Assembly: GCF_026341035.1 (NCBI RefSeq)
Contig: NZ_JAPEOQ010000001.1
Coordinates: 5,828,001-5,892,000, forward strand
Direction of reading: 5' to 3'
Length of the DNA: 64,000 nucleotides
Source: Streptomyces sp. NBC_01016
GTDB taxonomy: Bacteria; Actinomycetota; Actinomycetes; Streptomycetales; Streptomycetaceae
In this document: piece after piece, positions 8,937-18,151 of the stretch
Layout of the letters: the number at the start of each line of letters is the position of its first letter
Position numbering within the stretch: the first letter of the stretch is position 1
Position numbers and translations under genes: made by a program
Notes under the pieces: generated by a model
The model's input: the letters and a program-made list of their open reading frames with translations, nothing else
Told to the model about the DNA's origin: nothing
Databases searched by the model: none

Positions 8937-9097
8937 GTCTGACTCCAGCGTGTGCTCGATCGCCGGGGCCCTCGGAAGCGTCGCGGGCCCCGGACCCGGT
9001 CCGGAAGGCTTCCGCGATCATGCCATGGGCAGGCCTTCACCAGGTGTCGCTTCAACTCGGGGCTACGGGAGGCGACTTGGGCCCGTCGGCTCGGCCG

Positions 9098-10654
9098 TCA
9101 GGCGGTGCCGGTCGGTGCCGTTGCCGGTGCGTCTCCCGTGATCGGCGGCACCTCCGCCTCCGAAGCGCGCACCAGACGCGGCCCGTCCGGCCCGTACACC
9201 GCGCACGGTTCGGGGAAGAGGAACAGCAGGGCGAGATAGACGACGGCGGCGAGGACGAGGCCGACCGGGAGCGAGATGTCGGTGCCGCCCGCGAGTGTGC
9301 CGAGCGGGCCGACGAACTGGCCCGGCAGATTCGTGAACAGCAGCGCCATGCAGGCCGAGACCAGCCACGTCGACAGACCACGCCAGTTCCAGCCGTGCGT
9401 GAACCAGTAACGCCCGCCGCGCTGGCGCCGGTTGAAGACCTGGAGCGCCTCCGCGTCGTACCAGCCGCGCCGGGTCACGTAGCCGAGAGCCATGACGACC
9501 ATCCACGGTGCGGTGCACGTGATGATGAGCGTGGCGAACGTGGAGATCGACTGGGCGAGGTTCAGGGCGAACCGGCCGACGAAGATGAACGCGATCGACA
9601 GCGAACCGATGAAGACCGTCGCCTGCACACGCCCGAAGCGGGGGAACACCGAGGAGAAGTCGAGGCCCGTGCCGTACAGGGCGGTCGTGCCCGTCGCCAT
9701 GCCGCCGATCAGCGCGATCAGGCACAGCGGGAGGAAGTACCAGCCGGGGGAGATGGCCAGGAGTCCGCCCACGTAGTTCGGCGCCGCTGGATCCAGGTAC
9801 TTCTCCGCCTTCGCGGCGATCACCGACGCGGTGGCGAGGCCGAACAGGAACGGCAGCAGTGTCGCGATCTGCGAGAGGAACGCCGCGCCCATGACCCGCC
9901 CGCGCGGTGTGGCCGCAGGGATGTAGCGCGACCAGTCACCGAGGAACGCGCCGAACGACACCGGGTTGGACAGCACGATCAGCGCCGAGCCGATGAACGA
10001 CGGCCAGAACATCGGCGTCGACGTGGAGGCGAACGACCCCGTGTAGCCGGGGTCGAAGTCCCCCGCGAACGCGAACACACCGAGCACGAACAGCGCCGAA
10101 GCGGCCAGCACCGCGATCTTGTTCACGAAGAGCATGAACCGGAACCCGTACACGCACACCGTCAGGACGAGCCCCGCGAACACCGCGTACGCGACGCCGT
10201 AGGAGAGGTCCGACTCGGGCAGCCCCGCCAGCCGGTGCGCCGCGCCGATCAGCGCGTCGCCGGACGACCACACGGAGATCGAGAAGAACGCGATCGCCGT
10301 GAGCAGCGACAGGAACGAGCCGACGACACGGCCGTGCACACCCAGATGTGCGGACGAGGACACCGCGTTGTTCGTGCCGTTGGCCGGGCCGAACACGGAC
10401 ATCGGCGCCAGCAGCAGCGCGCCCGCCACCAGGCCCAGGACCGTCGCGGCGAGCCCCTGCCAGAAGGACAGGCCGAACAGGATCGGGAACGCGCCGAGCA
10501 CACACGTGGCGAAGGTGTTGGCGCCGCCGAAGGCGAGACGGAACAGGTCGAGGGGACGGGCCGTGCGGTCCCCGTCGGGAATCCGCTCGACACCGTGGGT
10601 CTCAACTTCCGTGACACTGGGGGACGTTGTGGCGCCGGGGGCCGCGTCGGCCAT
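9098..10654 (-). CDS. NCS1 family nucleobase (cytosine/purine) permease
   Basis: 518 residues with about twelve membrane segments. The N-terminal FRLAFGGANTFATCVLGAFP and SNPVSFGAFLGDWSRYIP stretches match the NCS1 cytosine/purine/allantoin permease family. Hydrophilic tails at both ends are cytoplasmic. The nearby deaminase at 7610 suggests cytosine or purine salvage. It is adjacent to a ROK regulator on the same strand with a 30-nt gap, so the two may be co-transcribed. Confidence 0.9.
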   Translation of the reverse strand: MADAAPGATTSPSVTEVETHGVERIPDGDRTARPLDLFRLAFGGANTFATCVLGAFPILFGLSFWQGLAATVLGLVAGALLLAPMSVFGPANGTNNAVSSSAHLGVHGRVVGSFLSLLTAIAFFSISVWSSGDALIGAAHRLAGLPESDLSYGVAYAVFAGLVLTVCVYGFRFMLFVNKIAVLAASALFVLGVFAFAGDFDPGYTGSFASTSTPMFWPSFIGSALIVLSNPVSFGAFLGDWSRYIPAATPRGRVMGAAFLSQIATLLPFLFGLATASVIAAKAEKYLDPAAPNYVGGLLAISPGWYFLPLCLIALIGGMATGTTALYGTGLDFSSVFPRFGRVQATVFIGSLSIAFIFVGRFALNLAQSISTFATLIITCTAPWMVVMALGYVTRRGWYDAEALQVFNRRQRGGRYWFTHGWNWRGLSTWLVSACMALLFTNLPGQFVGPLGTLAGGTDISLPVGLVLAAVVYLALLFLFPEPCAVYGPDGPRLVRASEAEVPPITGDAPATAPTGTA

Positions 10655-10684
10655 GCGTAACCGCCTTTTGGATCTTGCCGGACT

Positions 10685-11893
10685 TCAACGGGGTGACGGT
10701 ACCCGTGTCCCGGCGGCGGCACGGGAACCGGGTCCCGGACCGGCGGTCCCCAGGACAAGGACCTGAATCGCCAGCACGGCCCCGCCGCGCGCCCAGTCGT
10801 GGAAGTCGGAGACCTTGGTCTCCAGATTGACCGGGTCGGCCCGCGGGTGGCGGTTCGTGCGGATCGTCTCCTCGATCACGGGGGCCGCCACGTCGACGAG
10901 GCCGACGCCCTCCCCGGCGAGCAGGATCTTCTGCGGCATCGCGAAGTTCGCGATCTGCGCGACGAGCGTGCCGAGCGCGCGGGCCGCCTCGCCGACCACC
11001 CGGGCCGGGAGCGGTTCGCCCTCGACGGCGCGCGCGAGGATCTCCTCGTACGTCGCGTCCTCGCCCGTGGCGGCCCGCACCTGGCGGCGGATGCCGGGGA
11101 TCGTGAGAAGGGAGACGGCGCTGCCGCGCCGACCGTCGGGGGTCAGCGGCCCGGACGGATCGACGATCCAGAAGCGGCCCACCCCGAGCCCGTCCTCGGC
11201 CGTCGCCACCCGCCGGCCCCCGCTGACCAGGCCGTACCCGAGCCCCGCCCCGATCGTGAGCACCGCGAACCGGTCCAGGCCCCGGCCTGCCCCGAACCAG
11301 CTCTCGGCCTCGACGAGGGCGCTCACATCGTTCTCGACGACCGCGGGCAGCCCGGTGCGCTCGCGCACGAGCCGCGCGAGCGGCACGTCCCGCCAGTCGA
11401 GGAACGCCGACTCGTCGACGACCGAACGGTCCTGCGCGCGGCCGCCGAGCCCGATCCCGATGCCGCACAGCGAGGGAAACTCGTGGGCGAACGCATCGGT
11501 CAACTCGCCTATGGCTGCGACGACTTGATCCGGTTCGCGGCTCGCGAGCGGCGCGTCGCGGCAGGCCACGATGTCGCTCCTGAGCGTGGTGACGACGCCG
11601 TAGACCGTGTCCTCGGTGACCTTGAATCCGGCGAAGGTGCGGGACTCGGCGACGATGTCCAGGGGGCGGGACGGTCGGCCCTGGCGTGACTCCGAGCGCG
11701 CCGGGCCCTCCGGTGCCTCGACCAGCAGCCCCGACTCGATCAGTGGCTTGGTCAGCCGGGTGAGGCTGCCCGCCGACAGGTCGAGGCGCCGCGCGAGCTC
11801 ACTGCGCGACAACGGCCCACGGGTGAGCACCTCCAACGCCACGGCGCGCTCGCCCGAACTGAGCGGCACCCAGGTGTCCGCCTTCGCGTTCAT
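10685..11893 (-). CDS. ROK family transcriptional regulator
   Basis: 402 residues: an N-terminal winged HTH (GPLSRSELARRLDLSAGSLTR) then a ROK sugar-kinase-like fold (GIGIGLGGRA, VVENDVSALV, LTIGAGLGYGL). The usual ROK zinc motif CxCGxxGCxE is missing; the corresponding stretch reads DGRRGSAVS, without cysteines. The ATG at 11893 follows GAGAGGGG. It diverges from a sugar ABC transporter operon at 12059, which it very probably represses in the absence of a sugar ligand. Confidence 0.9.
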   Translation of the reverse strand: MNAKADTWVPLSSGERAVALEVLTRGPLSRSELARRLDLSAGSLTRLTKPLIESGLLVEAPEGPARSESRQGRPSRPLDIVAESRTFAGFKVTEDTVYGVVTTLRSDIVACRDAPLASREPDQVVAAIGELTDAFAHEFPSLCGIGIGLGGRAQDRSVVDESAFLDWRDVPLARLVRERTGLPAVVENDVSALVEAESWFGAGRGLDRFAVLTIGAGLGYGLVSGGRRVATAEDGLGVGRFWIVDPSGPLTPDGRRGSAVSLLTIPGIRRQVRAATGEDATYEEILARAVEGEPLPARVVGEAARALGTLVAQIANFAMPQKILLAGEGVGLVDVAAPVIEETIRTNRHPRADPVNLETKVSDFHDWARGGAVLAIQVLVLGTAGPGPGSRAAAGTRVPSPR

Positions 11894-11984
11894 CGCCAAC
11901 CCCTCTCCCCGTTCCTTCTGTTGCAAAAGGAATGACGTCACTTTAAGTCGCAGCAACCCCTTTCAGGTAGTCGCTGCACGCATC

Positions 11985-12014
11985 TTGACGGCCCGAAAGT
12001 TCTGCCGCGAAAGT
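11985..12014 (+). promoter_or_regulatory. Possible promoter/operator of the ABC transporter operon
   Basis: Between the divergent ROK and ABC genes lies a TTGACG at 11985-11990, followed by two direct CGAAAGT copies (11994-12000 and 12008-12014) 14 bp apart. No good -10 hexamer is evident, so this is a weak call. Confidence 0.3.
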
Positions 12015-12058
12015 AACCAAGCCGAGGACGAGGCCGAATCGCAGACGAGGGAGTCCCG

Positions 12059-13000
12059 ATGACTGTCACCTCCAGCAGCCCGCCGAGACATCTGCCGCTC
12101 ACCGGCAGTGCCCCGCGGGAGAAGCGCAGACGTCCCCTCGGTGACGGTGCGATCGCCGCACTCTTCATCGCTCCGGCCATGCTCGGCTTCGCCGTCTTCC
12201 TGCTGTGGCCCACCCTGCGCGGCATCTGGCTGAGCTTCACCCGCTTCAACCTCCTCACACCACCGGAGTGGGTCGGCCTCGCCAACTACGAGCGCATGGT
12301 CAACGACCCCATCTTCTGGGACTCGTTGAAGGTCACCGTCGAATACGTCCTCGTCAACATCGGCGTGCAGACGGTGGCCGCGCTCGGCATCGCCGTCCTG
12401 CTGCACCGGCTCACGCAGTCCTCCCTCCTGCGCGGCATCGTCCTCACGCCGTATCTGATGTCCAACGTCGTCGCCGGCCTCGTCTGGCTCTGGATGCTCG
12501 ACACCCAACTCGGCATCGGCAACGAGATCATCGCCGGCGTCGGCCTCGACCGGATCCCGTTCCTCGCCGACGAGACCTGGGCCATCCCCACCATCGCGCT
12601 CATCAACGTGTGGCGGCACGTCGGCTACACCGCGCTGCTCCTCTTCGCGGGACTCCAGGCGATACCCCACGACATGTACGAGGCGGCGCGCGTCGACGGC
12701 GCGAGCGAGTGGCGGATGTTCGCCCGCATCACCATGCCACTGCTGCGGCCGGTCCTCGCGGTCGTCCTCATCATGACGGTGATCGGCTCCTTCCAGGTCT
12801 TCGACACCGTCGCCGTGACCACGGCAGGCGGGCCCGCCAACGCCACCAACGTGCTGCAGTTCTACATCTACGGCTCGGCGTTCGGCCGCTTCCAGTTCGG
12901 CTACGCCTCCGCGATGTCCGTGGCCCTGCTGGTCGTGCTCAGCGTGATCACCATCGTCCAGTACCGGATCACCCGGGCCGGACAGACCGACCTCGGCTGA
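12059..13000 (+). CDS. Sugar ABC transporter permease (MsmF/UgpA-like)
   Basis: 313 residues with six membrane helices and the ABC permease EAA loop YEAARVDGASEWRMFARITMP near residues 204-224, which docks onto the ATPase. A hydrophilic N-terminus of about 30 residues precedes TM1. It is followed by the second permease after 16 nt. No ATPase gene is present here, as is usual in Streptomyces, where a shared MsiK ATPase serves many CUT1 importers. Confidence 0.92.
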   Translation: MTVTSSSPPRHLPLTGSAPREKRRRPLGDGAIAALFIAPAMLGFAVFLLWPTLRGIWLSFTRFNLLTPPEWVGLANYERMVNDPIFWDSLKVTVEYVLVNIGVQTVAALGIAVLLHRLTQSSLLRGIVLTPYLMSNVVAGLVWLWMLDTQLGIGNEIIAGVGLDRIPFLADETWAIPTIALINVWRHVGYTALLLFAGLQAIPHDMYEAARVDGASEWRMFARITMPLLRPVLAVVLIMTVIGSFQVFDTVAVTTAGGPANATNVLQFYIYGSAFGRFQFGYASAMSVALLVVLSVITIVQYRITRAGQTDLG

Positions 13001-13016
13001 AGAGAGGAGCACCGAC

Positions 13017-13943
13017 ATGGCCACCACCACCGCACCCGCACCTGCGCGCAGCGCCCGGCCCGCCCGGCGCCGGCCCTCCTTCGGGCGCGCCGTCGCCTGG
13101 ACCACGATGGGCGCGATCGTTCTCGTCACCCTGCTGCCGTTCTACTGGGTGCTGCGCACCGCGCTCTCCTCCAACCCGGGCATCGCCGCCGACCCGACCT
13201 CCGTGCTGCCCGTCGAGCCGACGGGCGGCGGCTTCGAGCGCGCCCTCGGGCTGCAGTCGACGAAGGAGGCCGTCGCCCAGGGCGGCGCGGGCGGCGGTCT
13301 CGACTTCTGGCGCTACCTGCTCAACTCGATCGTCGTCTCGACGCTGATCACCGTCTGCCAGATCCTGTTCTCCGCCATGGCCGCCTACGCGTTCGCGCGG
13401 CTCAACTGGCGTGGCCGCAACACCGTGTTCGCGCTGTTCCTCGGCGGTCTCATGGTGCCTTCGATCTTCACGCTGCTGCCGAACTTCGTGCTCGTGAAGG
13501 AACTCGGGCTGATCGACTCGCTGCTCGGGATCGCGCTGCCCACGATGTTCATGACACCGTTCGCCGTCTTCTTCCTCCGTCAGTTCTTCATGAACATCCC
13601 GCTCGAGGTCGAGGAGGCCGCGCTCCTGGACGGCGCGGGCCGGATCCGGATCTTCTTCCGGGTGCTGCTGCCCATGGCGTCCACCCCGGTCATCACCCTC
13701 GCCGTCCTGACGTACATCACCTCCTGGAACGACTACTTCTGGCCGCTGATGGTGTCGTACAGCGACAGCTCCCGCGTCCTCACCGTCGCCCTCGCGATGT
13801 TCCGCGCGCAGACCCCGCAGTCCGGATTCGACTGGTCCGGGCTCATGGCGGCGACCCTCATCGCGGCGCTCCCGATGCTGCTGCTCTTCGGAGTGTTCGC
13901 GCGCCGGATCGTCAGCTCCATCAGCTTCACCGGACTCAAGTAG
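13017..13943 (+). CDS. Sugar ABC transporter permease (MsmG/UgpE-like)
   Basis: 308 residues with six membrane helices and the EAA loop VEEAALLDGAGRIRIFFRVL. Compared with the family it has an extended periplasmic loop after TM1 (about residues 50-95, GGGFERALGLQSTKEAVAQG). The ATG at 13017 follows AGAGAGGAG. It works as a heterodimer with the preceding permease and is followed after 10 nt by the binding protein. Confidence 0.92.
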   Translation: MATTTAPAPARSARPARRRPSFGRAVAWTTMGAIVLVTLLPFYWVLRTALSSNPGIAADPTSVLPVEPTGGGFERALGLQSTKEAVAQGGAGGGLDFWRYLLNSIVVSTLITVCQILFSAMAAYAFARLNWRGRNTVFALFLGGLMVPSIFTLLPNFVLVKELGLIDSLLGIALPTMFMTPFAVFFLRQFFMNIPLEVEEAALLDGAGRIRIFFRVLLPMASTPVITLAVLTYITSWNDYFWPLMVSYSDSSRVLTVALAMFRAQTPQSGFDWSGLMAATLIAALPMLLLFGVFARRIVSSISFTGLK

Positions 13944-13953
13944 GAGGCACCGG

Positions 13954-15294
13954 ATGCGATTTCGTACGCTCGTCGCGCTGACCGGAGTACTGGCGCTGTC
14001 GCTGACCGGGTGCGCGGGCAGCGACCCCGGCGCCCGCTCGTCGAGAACCGTGACGTACTGGCTGTGGGACGCCAACCAACTGCCCGCCTACGAGGCCTGC
14101 GCGAAGGACTTCGAGAAGCAACACCGCGGCCTTGACGTGAAGTTCACCCAGATCGGCTGGGACGACTACTGGACCAAGCTCACGGCGAGCTTCATCTCCG
14201 GCACCGAGCCGGACGTCTTCACCAACCACATCCAGAAGTTCGGCCAGTTCACCGACCTGCAGGTGCTCGAACCGCTCGACGACCTCGGTATGAAGGACAC
14301 GGACTATCAACCGGGCCTCGCGGAAAACTGGGTCGCCCAGGACGGACACCGCTACGGCGCGCCGAAGGACTGGGACACCGTCTCGCTCTTCTACAACAAG
14401 AAGATGCTCGACGACGCCGACCTCACCCCGAAGGACCTCGACGGGCTGCGCTGGAACCCGAAGGACGGCGGCACCTTCGAGAAGGCCATCGCCCACCTCA
14501 CCGTCGACAGCAACGGCAAGCGCGGCGACGAACCCGGCTTCGACAAGCACAAGGTCAAGACCTACGGCCTCGCCACCAACGGGGCAGGGGACGGCGACGG
14601 CCAGACCCAGTGGAGCCCGTTCACCGGCTCCGCCGGCTGGTCCTACACGGACAGGAAGCGCTGGGGCGAGCAGTACCGGTACGGCGACAAGACCTTCCAG
14701 TCCGTCATCGAGTGGTACTTCGGCCTCGCGAAGAAGGGTTACATGGCGCCCTTCACCGCCTGGAACGCCGGACTGAACCAGTCCAACGCCCAGTTCGCCG
14801 CGGGCCGCGCCGCCACCGCCTTCGACGGCGCCTGGATGCTCTCCACCTACGCCGGGTTCAAAGGCATCGACTTCGGCACCGTCCGCAACCCCACAGGACC
14901 CACCGGCAAGCGCGCCACCATGATGAACGGCCTCGCCGACTCCGTCACCAAGGGCGCCCGCAACAAGGCGGGCGCCAAGAAGTGGGTCGCGTACATGGCC
15001 TCCGACGCCTGCCAGCGGACGGTCGGCCGGTACGGGATCGTCTTCCCCGCGACACCGTCGGGGACGGACACGGCCGTCGCGGCCTACAAGAAGAAGGGCA
15101 TCGACACCTCGGCCTTCACCACCCCGGTCGACGACCGCAAGCAGTACCGCACCTTCCCCTTCCCGATCACCAACTACGCCGCCGACGTCTACGCCCTCAT
15201 GCACCCCGCCATGCAGGACGTCTTCGGCAACGGGGCGCCCGCGAGACGCCTCGACGAGACCAACGACCAGATCAACCTCCTGCTCGACCAGTGA
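13954..15294 (+). CDS. Sugar ABC transporter substrate-binding lipoprotein
   Basis: 446 residues. A lipoprotein signal peptide ends in the lipobox LTGC with Cys20 as the lipidated residue. The mature part has the extracellular solute-binding family 1 fold (TYWLWDANQLPAYEACAKDF, FTNHIQKFGQFTDLQ, GRAATAFDGAWMLSTY). It captures a sugar or oligosaccharide outside the membrane and delivers it to the two permeases. The following Gfo/Idh/MocA enzyme points to an uncommon sugar such as an inositol or amino/deoxy sugar, by inference. Confidence 0.92.
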   Translation: MRFRTLVALTGVLALSLTGCAGSDPGARSSRTVTYWLWDANQLPAYEACAKDFEKQHRGLDVKFTQIGWDDYWTKLTASFISGTEPDVFTNHIQKFGQFTDLQVLEPLDDLGMKDTDYQPGLAENWVAQDGHRYGAPKDWDTVSLFYNKKMLDDADLTPKDLDGLRWNPKDGGTFEKAIAHLTVDSNGKRGDEPGFDKHKVKTYGLATNGAGDGDGQTQWSPFTGSAGWSYTDRKRWGEQYRYGDKTFQSVIEWYFGLAKKGYMAPFTAWNAGLNQSNAQFAAGRAATAFDGAWMLSTYAGFKGIDFGTVRNPTGPTGKRATMMNGLADSVTKGARNKAGAKKWVAYMASDACQRTVGRYGIVFPATPSGTDTAVAAYKKKGIDTSAFTTPVDDRKQYRTFPFPITNYAADVYALMHPAMQDVFGNGAPARRLDETNDQINLLLDQ

Positions 15295-15360
15295 CCACGC
15301 AGCGAACGCACAGCACGTAGCGACCACGCAGCACGCAGCGACACATAGCGACCACGCAGC
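15293..15360 (+). repeat. Three 28-29-bp direct repeats in intergenic gap
   Basis: GACCACGCAGC occurs at 15293-15303, 15322-15332 and 15350-15360 inside partly conserved 28-29-bp units, filling the gap between the binding-protein and oxidoreductase genes. Replication slippage is the simplest origin. Confidence 0.7.
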
Positions 15361-15382
15361 ACGTAGCGAAAGGCATGCGCAC

Positions 15383-16585
15383 ATGACGTTCACCCTCGGC
15401 ATTGTCGGCGCCGGACAGTTCGCCGGCGGTTTCGCCAAGTTGTTCCTCGCCCACCCGGGCGTCGACGCCGTCCACGTCACCGACCTGCTGCCGGAGCGAG
15501 CCGAGCAACTGGCCGCGAAAGAGGGCCTCGCCGGAACCTTCCCCTCGTACGAGGCGATGCTGGAGTCCCGCGACATCGACGCCGTCGCCATCTTCACGCA
15601 GCGCTGGACCCACGGCCCGCTCGTCCTGCAGGGCCTCGAAGCCGGCAAGCACGTCTACTCGGCCGTCCCGATGGCCATCACACGCGACGAGATCGCGGCG
15701 ATCATCGACGCGGTCCGCCGCACCGGACTCACGTACATGATGGGCGAGACCAGCGAGTACAACCCCGCCACCGTGCACGCCCGCAACCAGATCGCCGACG
15801 GCGCCTTCGGACGGCTCTTCTACGCGGAGGGCGACTACGTCCACGACATGGACCTCGGCTTCTACGAGGCGTACCAGTACAGCGGAGGCGAACGCTGGAA
15901 GGAGACCGCCAGCTATCCGCCGCTGCTCTACCCGACACACGCGGTCGGCGGAGTGCTCGGCGCGTGGCGGACCCACGCGGTGAGTGTGTCTGCGATCGGT
16001 GTGAAGGACGAGCGCGGCGACGGTGTCTTCGACACCGAGGTCAGCCAGTTCGGCAACGACATCTCCAACGCCACCGCGCTCTTCGAGGTCGCCGGTGGCG
16101 GCTCGTTCCGTACGAACGAGTTCCGGCGGGTCGGCTACCCCTCGCACATCAGGGAGTCACGCTTCCGGTTCTTCGGCACGGACGCCAGCATGGAGCAGCT
16201 CGCCACGGTCAGCTTCTGGCAGGACAAGAAGGGCGTGCAGGACATCACCGAACTCCTCGAACCGAAGCCGTCGCTCAGCCCGGACGACCCGTCGCTCGAG
16301 AAGATCGCGCCCGCCCTGCGCGCCGCGTTCACGTCGGGCTCGGCCCCCGTCCACGACCGCTCCCGCCTGCCCCGCGTCTACGACGACATGCCCAACGGCC
16401 ACGAGGGCAGCCACCACTTCCTGGTGGACGACTTCGTCACCGCGGTCAACACCCGCACCCTGCCGTCGGTGAACGCGTGGGTGGCCGCGCGCTACACGCT
16501 GCCGGGCATCGTCGCCCACGACTCGGCGCGCCAGGGCGGGGCACGCCTGGAGATCCCGGACTTCGGGGACGCGCCGGGGGCCTGA
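15383..16585 (+). CDS. Gfo/Idh/MocA family NAD(P)-dependent oxidoreductase
   Basis: 400 residues. The Rossmann motif GIVGAGQFAGGFAKLF sits at the N-terminus, then EAGKHVYSAVPMA corresponds to the family EKP region with the usual E-K-P replaced by S-A-V-P. The C-terminal alpha/beta domain contains GGVLGAWRTHAVSV. Such enzymes oxidise sugars, inositols or related hydroxyls. It is the last gene of the ABC sugar operon and presumably processes the imported substrate. The replaced catalytic lysine region may mark a divergent subfamily. Confidence 0.88.
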   Translation: MTFTLGIVGAGQFAGGFAKLFLAHPGVDAVHVTDLLPERAEQLAAKEGLAGTFPSYEAMLESRDIDAVAIFTQRWTHGPLVLQGLEAGKHVYSAVPMAITRDEIAAIIDAVRRTGLTYMMGETSEYNPATVHARNQIADGAFGRLFYAEGDYVHDMDLGFYEAYQYSGGERWKETASYPPLLYPTHAVGGVLGAWRTHAVSVSAIGVKDERGDGVFDTEVSQFGNDISNATALFEVAGGGSFRTNEFRRVGYPSHIRESRFRFFGTDASMEQLATVSFWQDKKGVQDITELLEPKPSLSPDDPSLEKIAPALRAAFTSGSAPVHDRSRLPRVYDDMPNGHEGSHHFLVDDFVTAVNTRTLPSVNAWVAARYTLPGIVAHDSARQGGARLEIPDFGDAPGA

Positions 16586-16603
16586 GTAGGGCCGGGCGGG
16601 GTG

Positions 16604-16630
16604 AGGGCCTGATCGTTCGGATCAGGCCCT
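16604..16630. terminator. Bidirectional intrinsic terminator
   Basis: AGGGCCTGATC-GTTCG-GATCAGGCCCT is a perfect 11-bp stem with a 5-nt loop between two convergent genes. It overlaps the last two bases of the VOC gene stop codon. Confidence 0.8.
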
Positions 16631-17372
16631 AGCCCAGCCCGAGGACGCAGAAGTCGTGTCCCTCGGGATCGGTGAGACACGTCCACGGGACGTCGCCCTG
16701 GCCGAGGTCGATGTCGGTGGCGCCGAGGGTCCTCAGGCGGGTGACCTCCGCCTCCTTGTCGTCACCGGCGTACGGCAGCAGATCGATGTGAACGCGGTCC
16801 TCCACGGTCTTGCCGTCCGACGAACGAAGGAACTCGAGATACGGGCCCACCCCCTGGGAGGAGCGCAACACGGCCCGGTCGTCGGCCACTTCGCGCACCG
16901 TCCAGTCCGTCGCCCCGCCCCAGAACCGGGCCATGGCCCGCGGGTCCGCACAGTCGACCACCACGGCCGCGATCGGCCCGGTGTCCCGGTAGACCTCCCG
17001 GGGCTCCAGCACGCAGAACTCATTGCCCTCCGGGTCGGCGAGCACGGTCCACGGCACATCGCCCTGGCCGACGTCGGCGGGCGTCGCCCCGAGCTGCTTC
17101 AACCGCGCGACCGTCTCCGCCTGATGAGCGGGGGAGGTGGTCGCGAGATCGATGTGCACACGGTTCTTCGTCGCCGTCTTCGCGTGCGGAACGGTGACCA
17201 CGTCGATGCACACGGCGCTCGCGTCCGGCCACACGAAGCCGCCACCGGGCTCCACATTGGTCACACCGGGTGCCTCACTGGACACGCCCCAGCCGAGCGC
17301 GTCCGCCCAGAACCGCCCGACGACCGCATCGTCAAGGGCCTTGATGTTCACCTGAACCGGTCTCAGAGCCAT
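16629..17372 (-). CDS. VOC family protein with two glyoxalase-like domains
   Basis: 247 residues made of two tandem VOC modules, each ending in a nearly identical block (LGQGDVPWTCLTDPEGHDFC and VGQGDVPWTVLADPEGNEFC). VOC folds bind a metal or a small drug, so it could be a dioxygenase, a glyoxalase-like enzyme or a resistance protein. The ATG at 17372 gives a clean VOC N-terminus (MALRPVQVNI). It stands alone and converges on the oxidoreductase gene. Confidence 0.88.
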   Translation of the reverse strand: MALRPVQVNIKALDDAVVGRFWADALGWGVSSEAPGVTNVEPGGGFVWPDASAVCIDVVTVPHAKTATKNRVHIDLATTSPAHQAETVARLKQLGATPADVGQGDVPWTVLADPEGNEFCVLEPREVYRDTGPIAAVVVDCADPRAMARFWGGATDWTVREVADDRAVLRSSQGVGPYLEFLRSSDGKTVEDRVHIDLLPYAGDDKEAEVTRLRTLGATDIDLGQGDVPWTCLTDPEGHDFCVLGLG

Positions 17373-17682
17373 GCCGGAGACCCTATGCACACCGCTGCCG
17401 CACAGGTACGTGGTGTCGCCGAACGGTGATCATTTCGCATGCCCCGCCTCGAACTCCATGGCCGCCACCTCGATCATGGCGAACCGGAACCCGAACGTCC
17501 TGAACGACTCGACGCGGGCCAAGCGTCGCGCCGACCGCCTCGACCTGGGCATGATGGGCCGGTGTGCCGGGGGAGCCGCGCAGGGTCGGCCTTCGACATG
17601 CGTGGAGTGGCAGGGAGGGGGTAGGCGCGCCGCCGGAGGCGCTGCGCGTGACAGGGACGCCTCGGCGGCTGAAGGGACGGTT
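17373..17682. other. Non-coding spacer, nothing recognised
   Basis: About 310 bp between divergent VOC and STAS genes. It must hold both promoters. I see no clear promoter hexamers, repeats or RNA gene, and the short frames in it look like shadows. Confidence 0.4.
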
Positions 17683-18099
17683 ATGGGGCAGGCTCGGGTT
17701 CGGTTTCCTGTGCGCTGGGAGGACGGAGGTGTCCTGGTCGTGCAGGTCGTGGGCCGGTTCGATGCCGATGCCGCGGCGGAGCTGGGTGCACTGATGGGGC
17801 GGCTGGGCGCCACGGGTCAGTCCGGTCTGGTGGTGGACTTCCAGGACGCCGAACTCTGCGGGGCCGACGGGGCGCGGCAGTTCGTCGAGGCGGGTCTGGA
17901 CATGGTGGCGGGCGGCGGCGCGCTGGCCGTCGTGGCGGACGCCTCCGAGCAGGCCGTGCTGCGCGCCGCGGGGGCGGACCGCCTGCCCCTTGGCGTGCAC
18001 GACGATGTCGCCGCGGCCCTCGAAAAGATCTCGGGCCGGTCGACGGACACGCTGGGGGACCGGGACGCCGGCGCGGGATCGGGCTCCGCACTGCGATAG
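17683..18099 (+). CDS. STAS-domain protein (anti-sigma factor antagonist-like)
   Basis: 138 residues with a single STAS domain (VLVVQVVGRFDADAAAELG; LVVDFQDAELCGADGARQF). In SpoIIAA/RsbV proteins the phosphorylated serine lies in a D-S-S-G motif. Here the aligned residues are G60-A61-D62-G63, so no phosphoserine is possible and an Asp occupies the second Ser position. The ATG at 17683 follows GAAGGGA. No anti-sigma kinase or sigma gene is adjacent. It could be a constitutive phosphomimic or a non-signalling STAS protein. Confidence 0.83.
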   Translation: MGQARVRFPVRWEDGGVLVVQVVGRFDADAAAELGALMGRLGATGQSGLVVDFQDAELCGADGARQFVEAGLDMVAGGGALAVVADASEQAVLRAAGADRLPLGVHDDVAAALEKISGRSTDTLGDRDAGAGSGSALR

Positions 18100-18151
18100 G
18101 CGCCCGGCCCGGACCCCACCGGCACGCAAGGGCGTACCGCACAGTGGTGCC

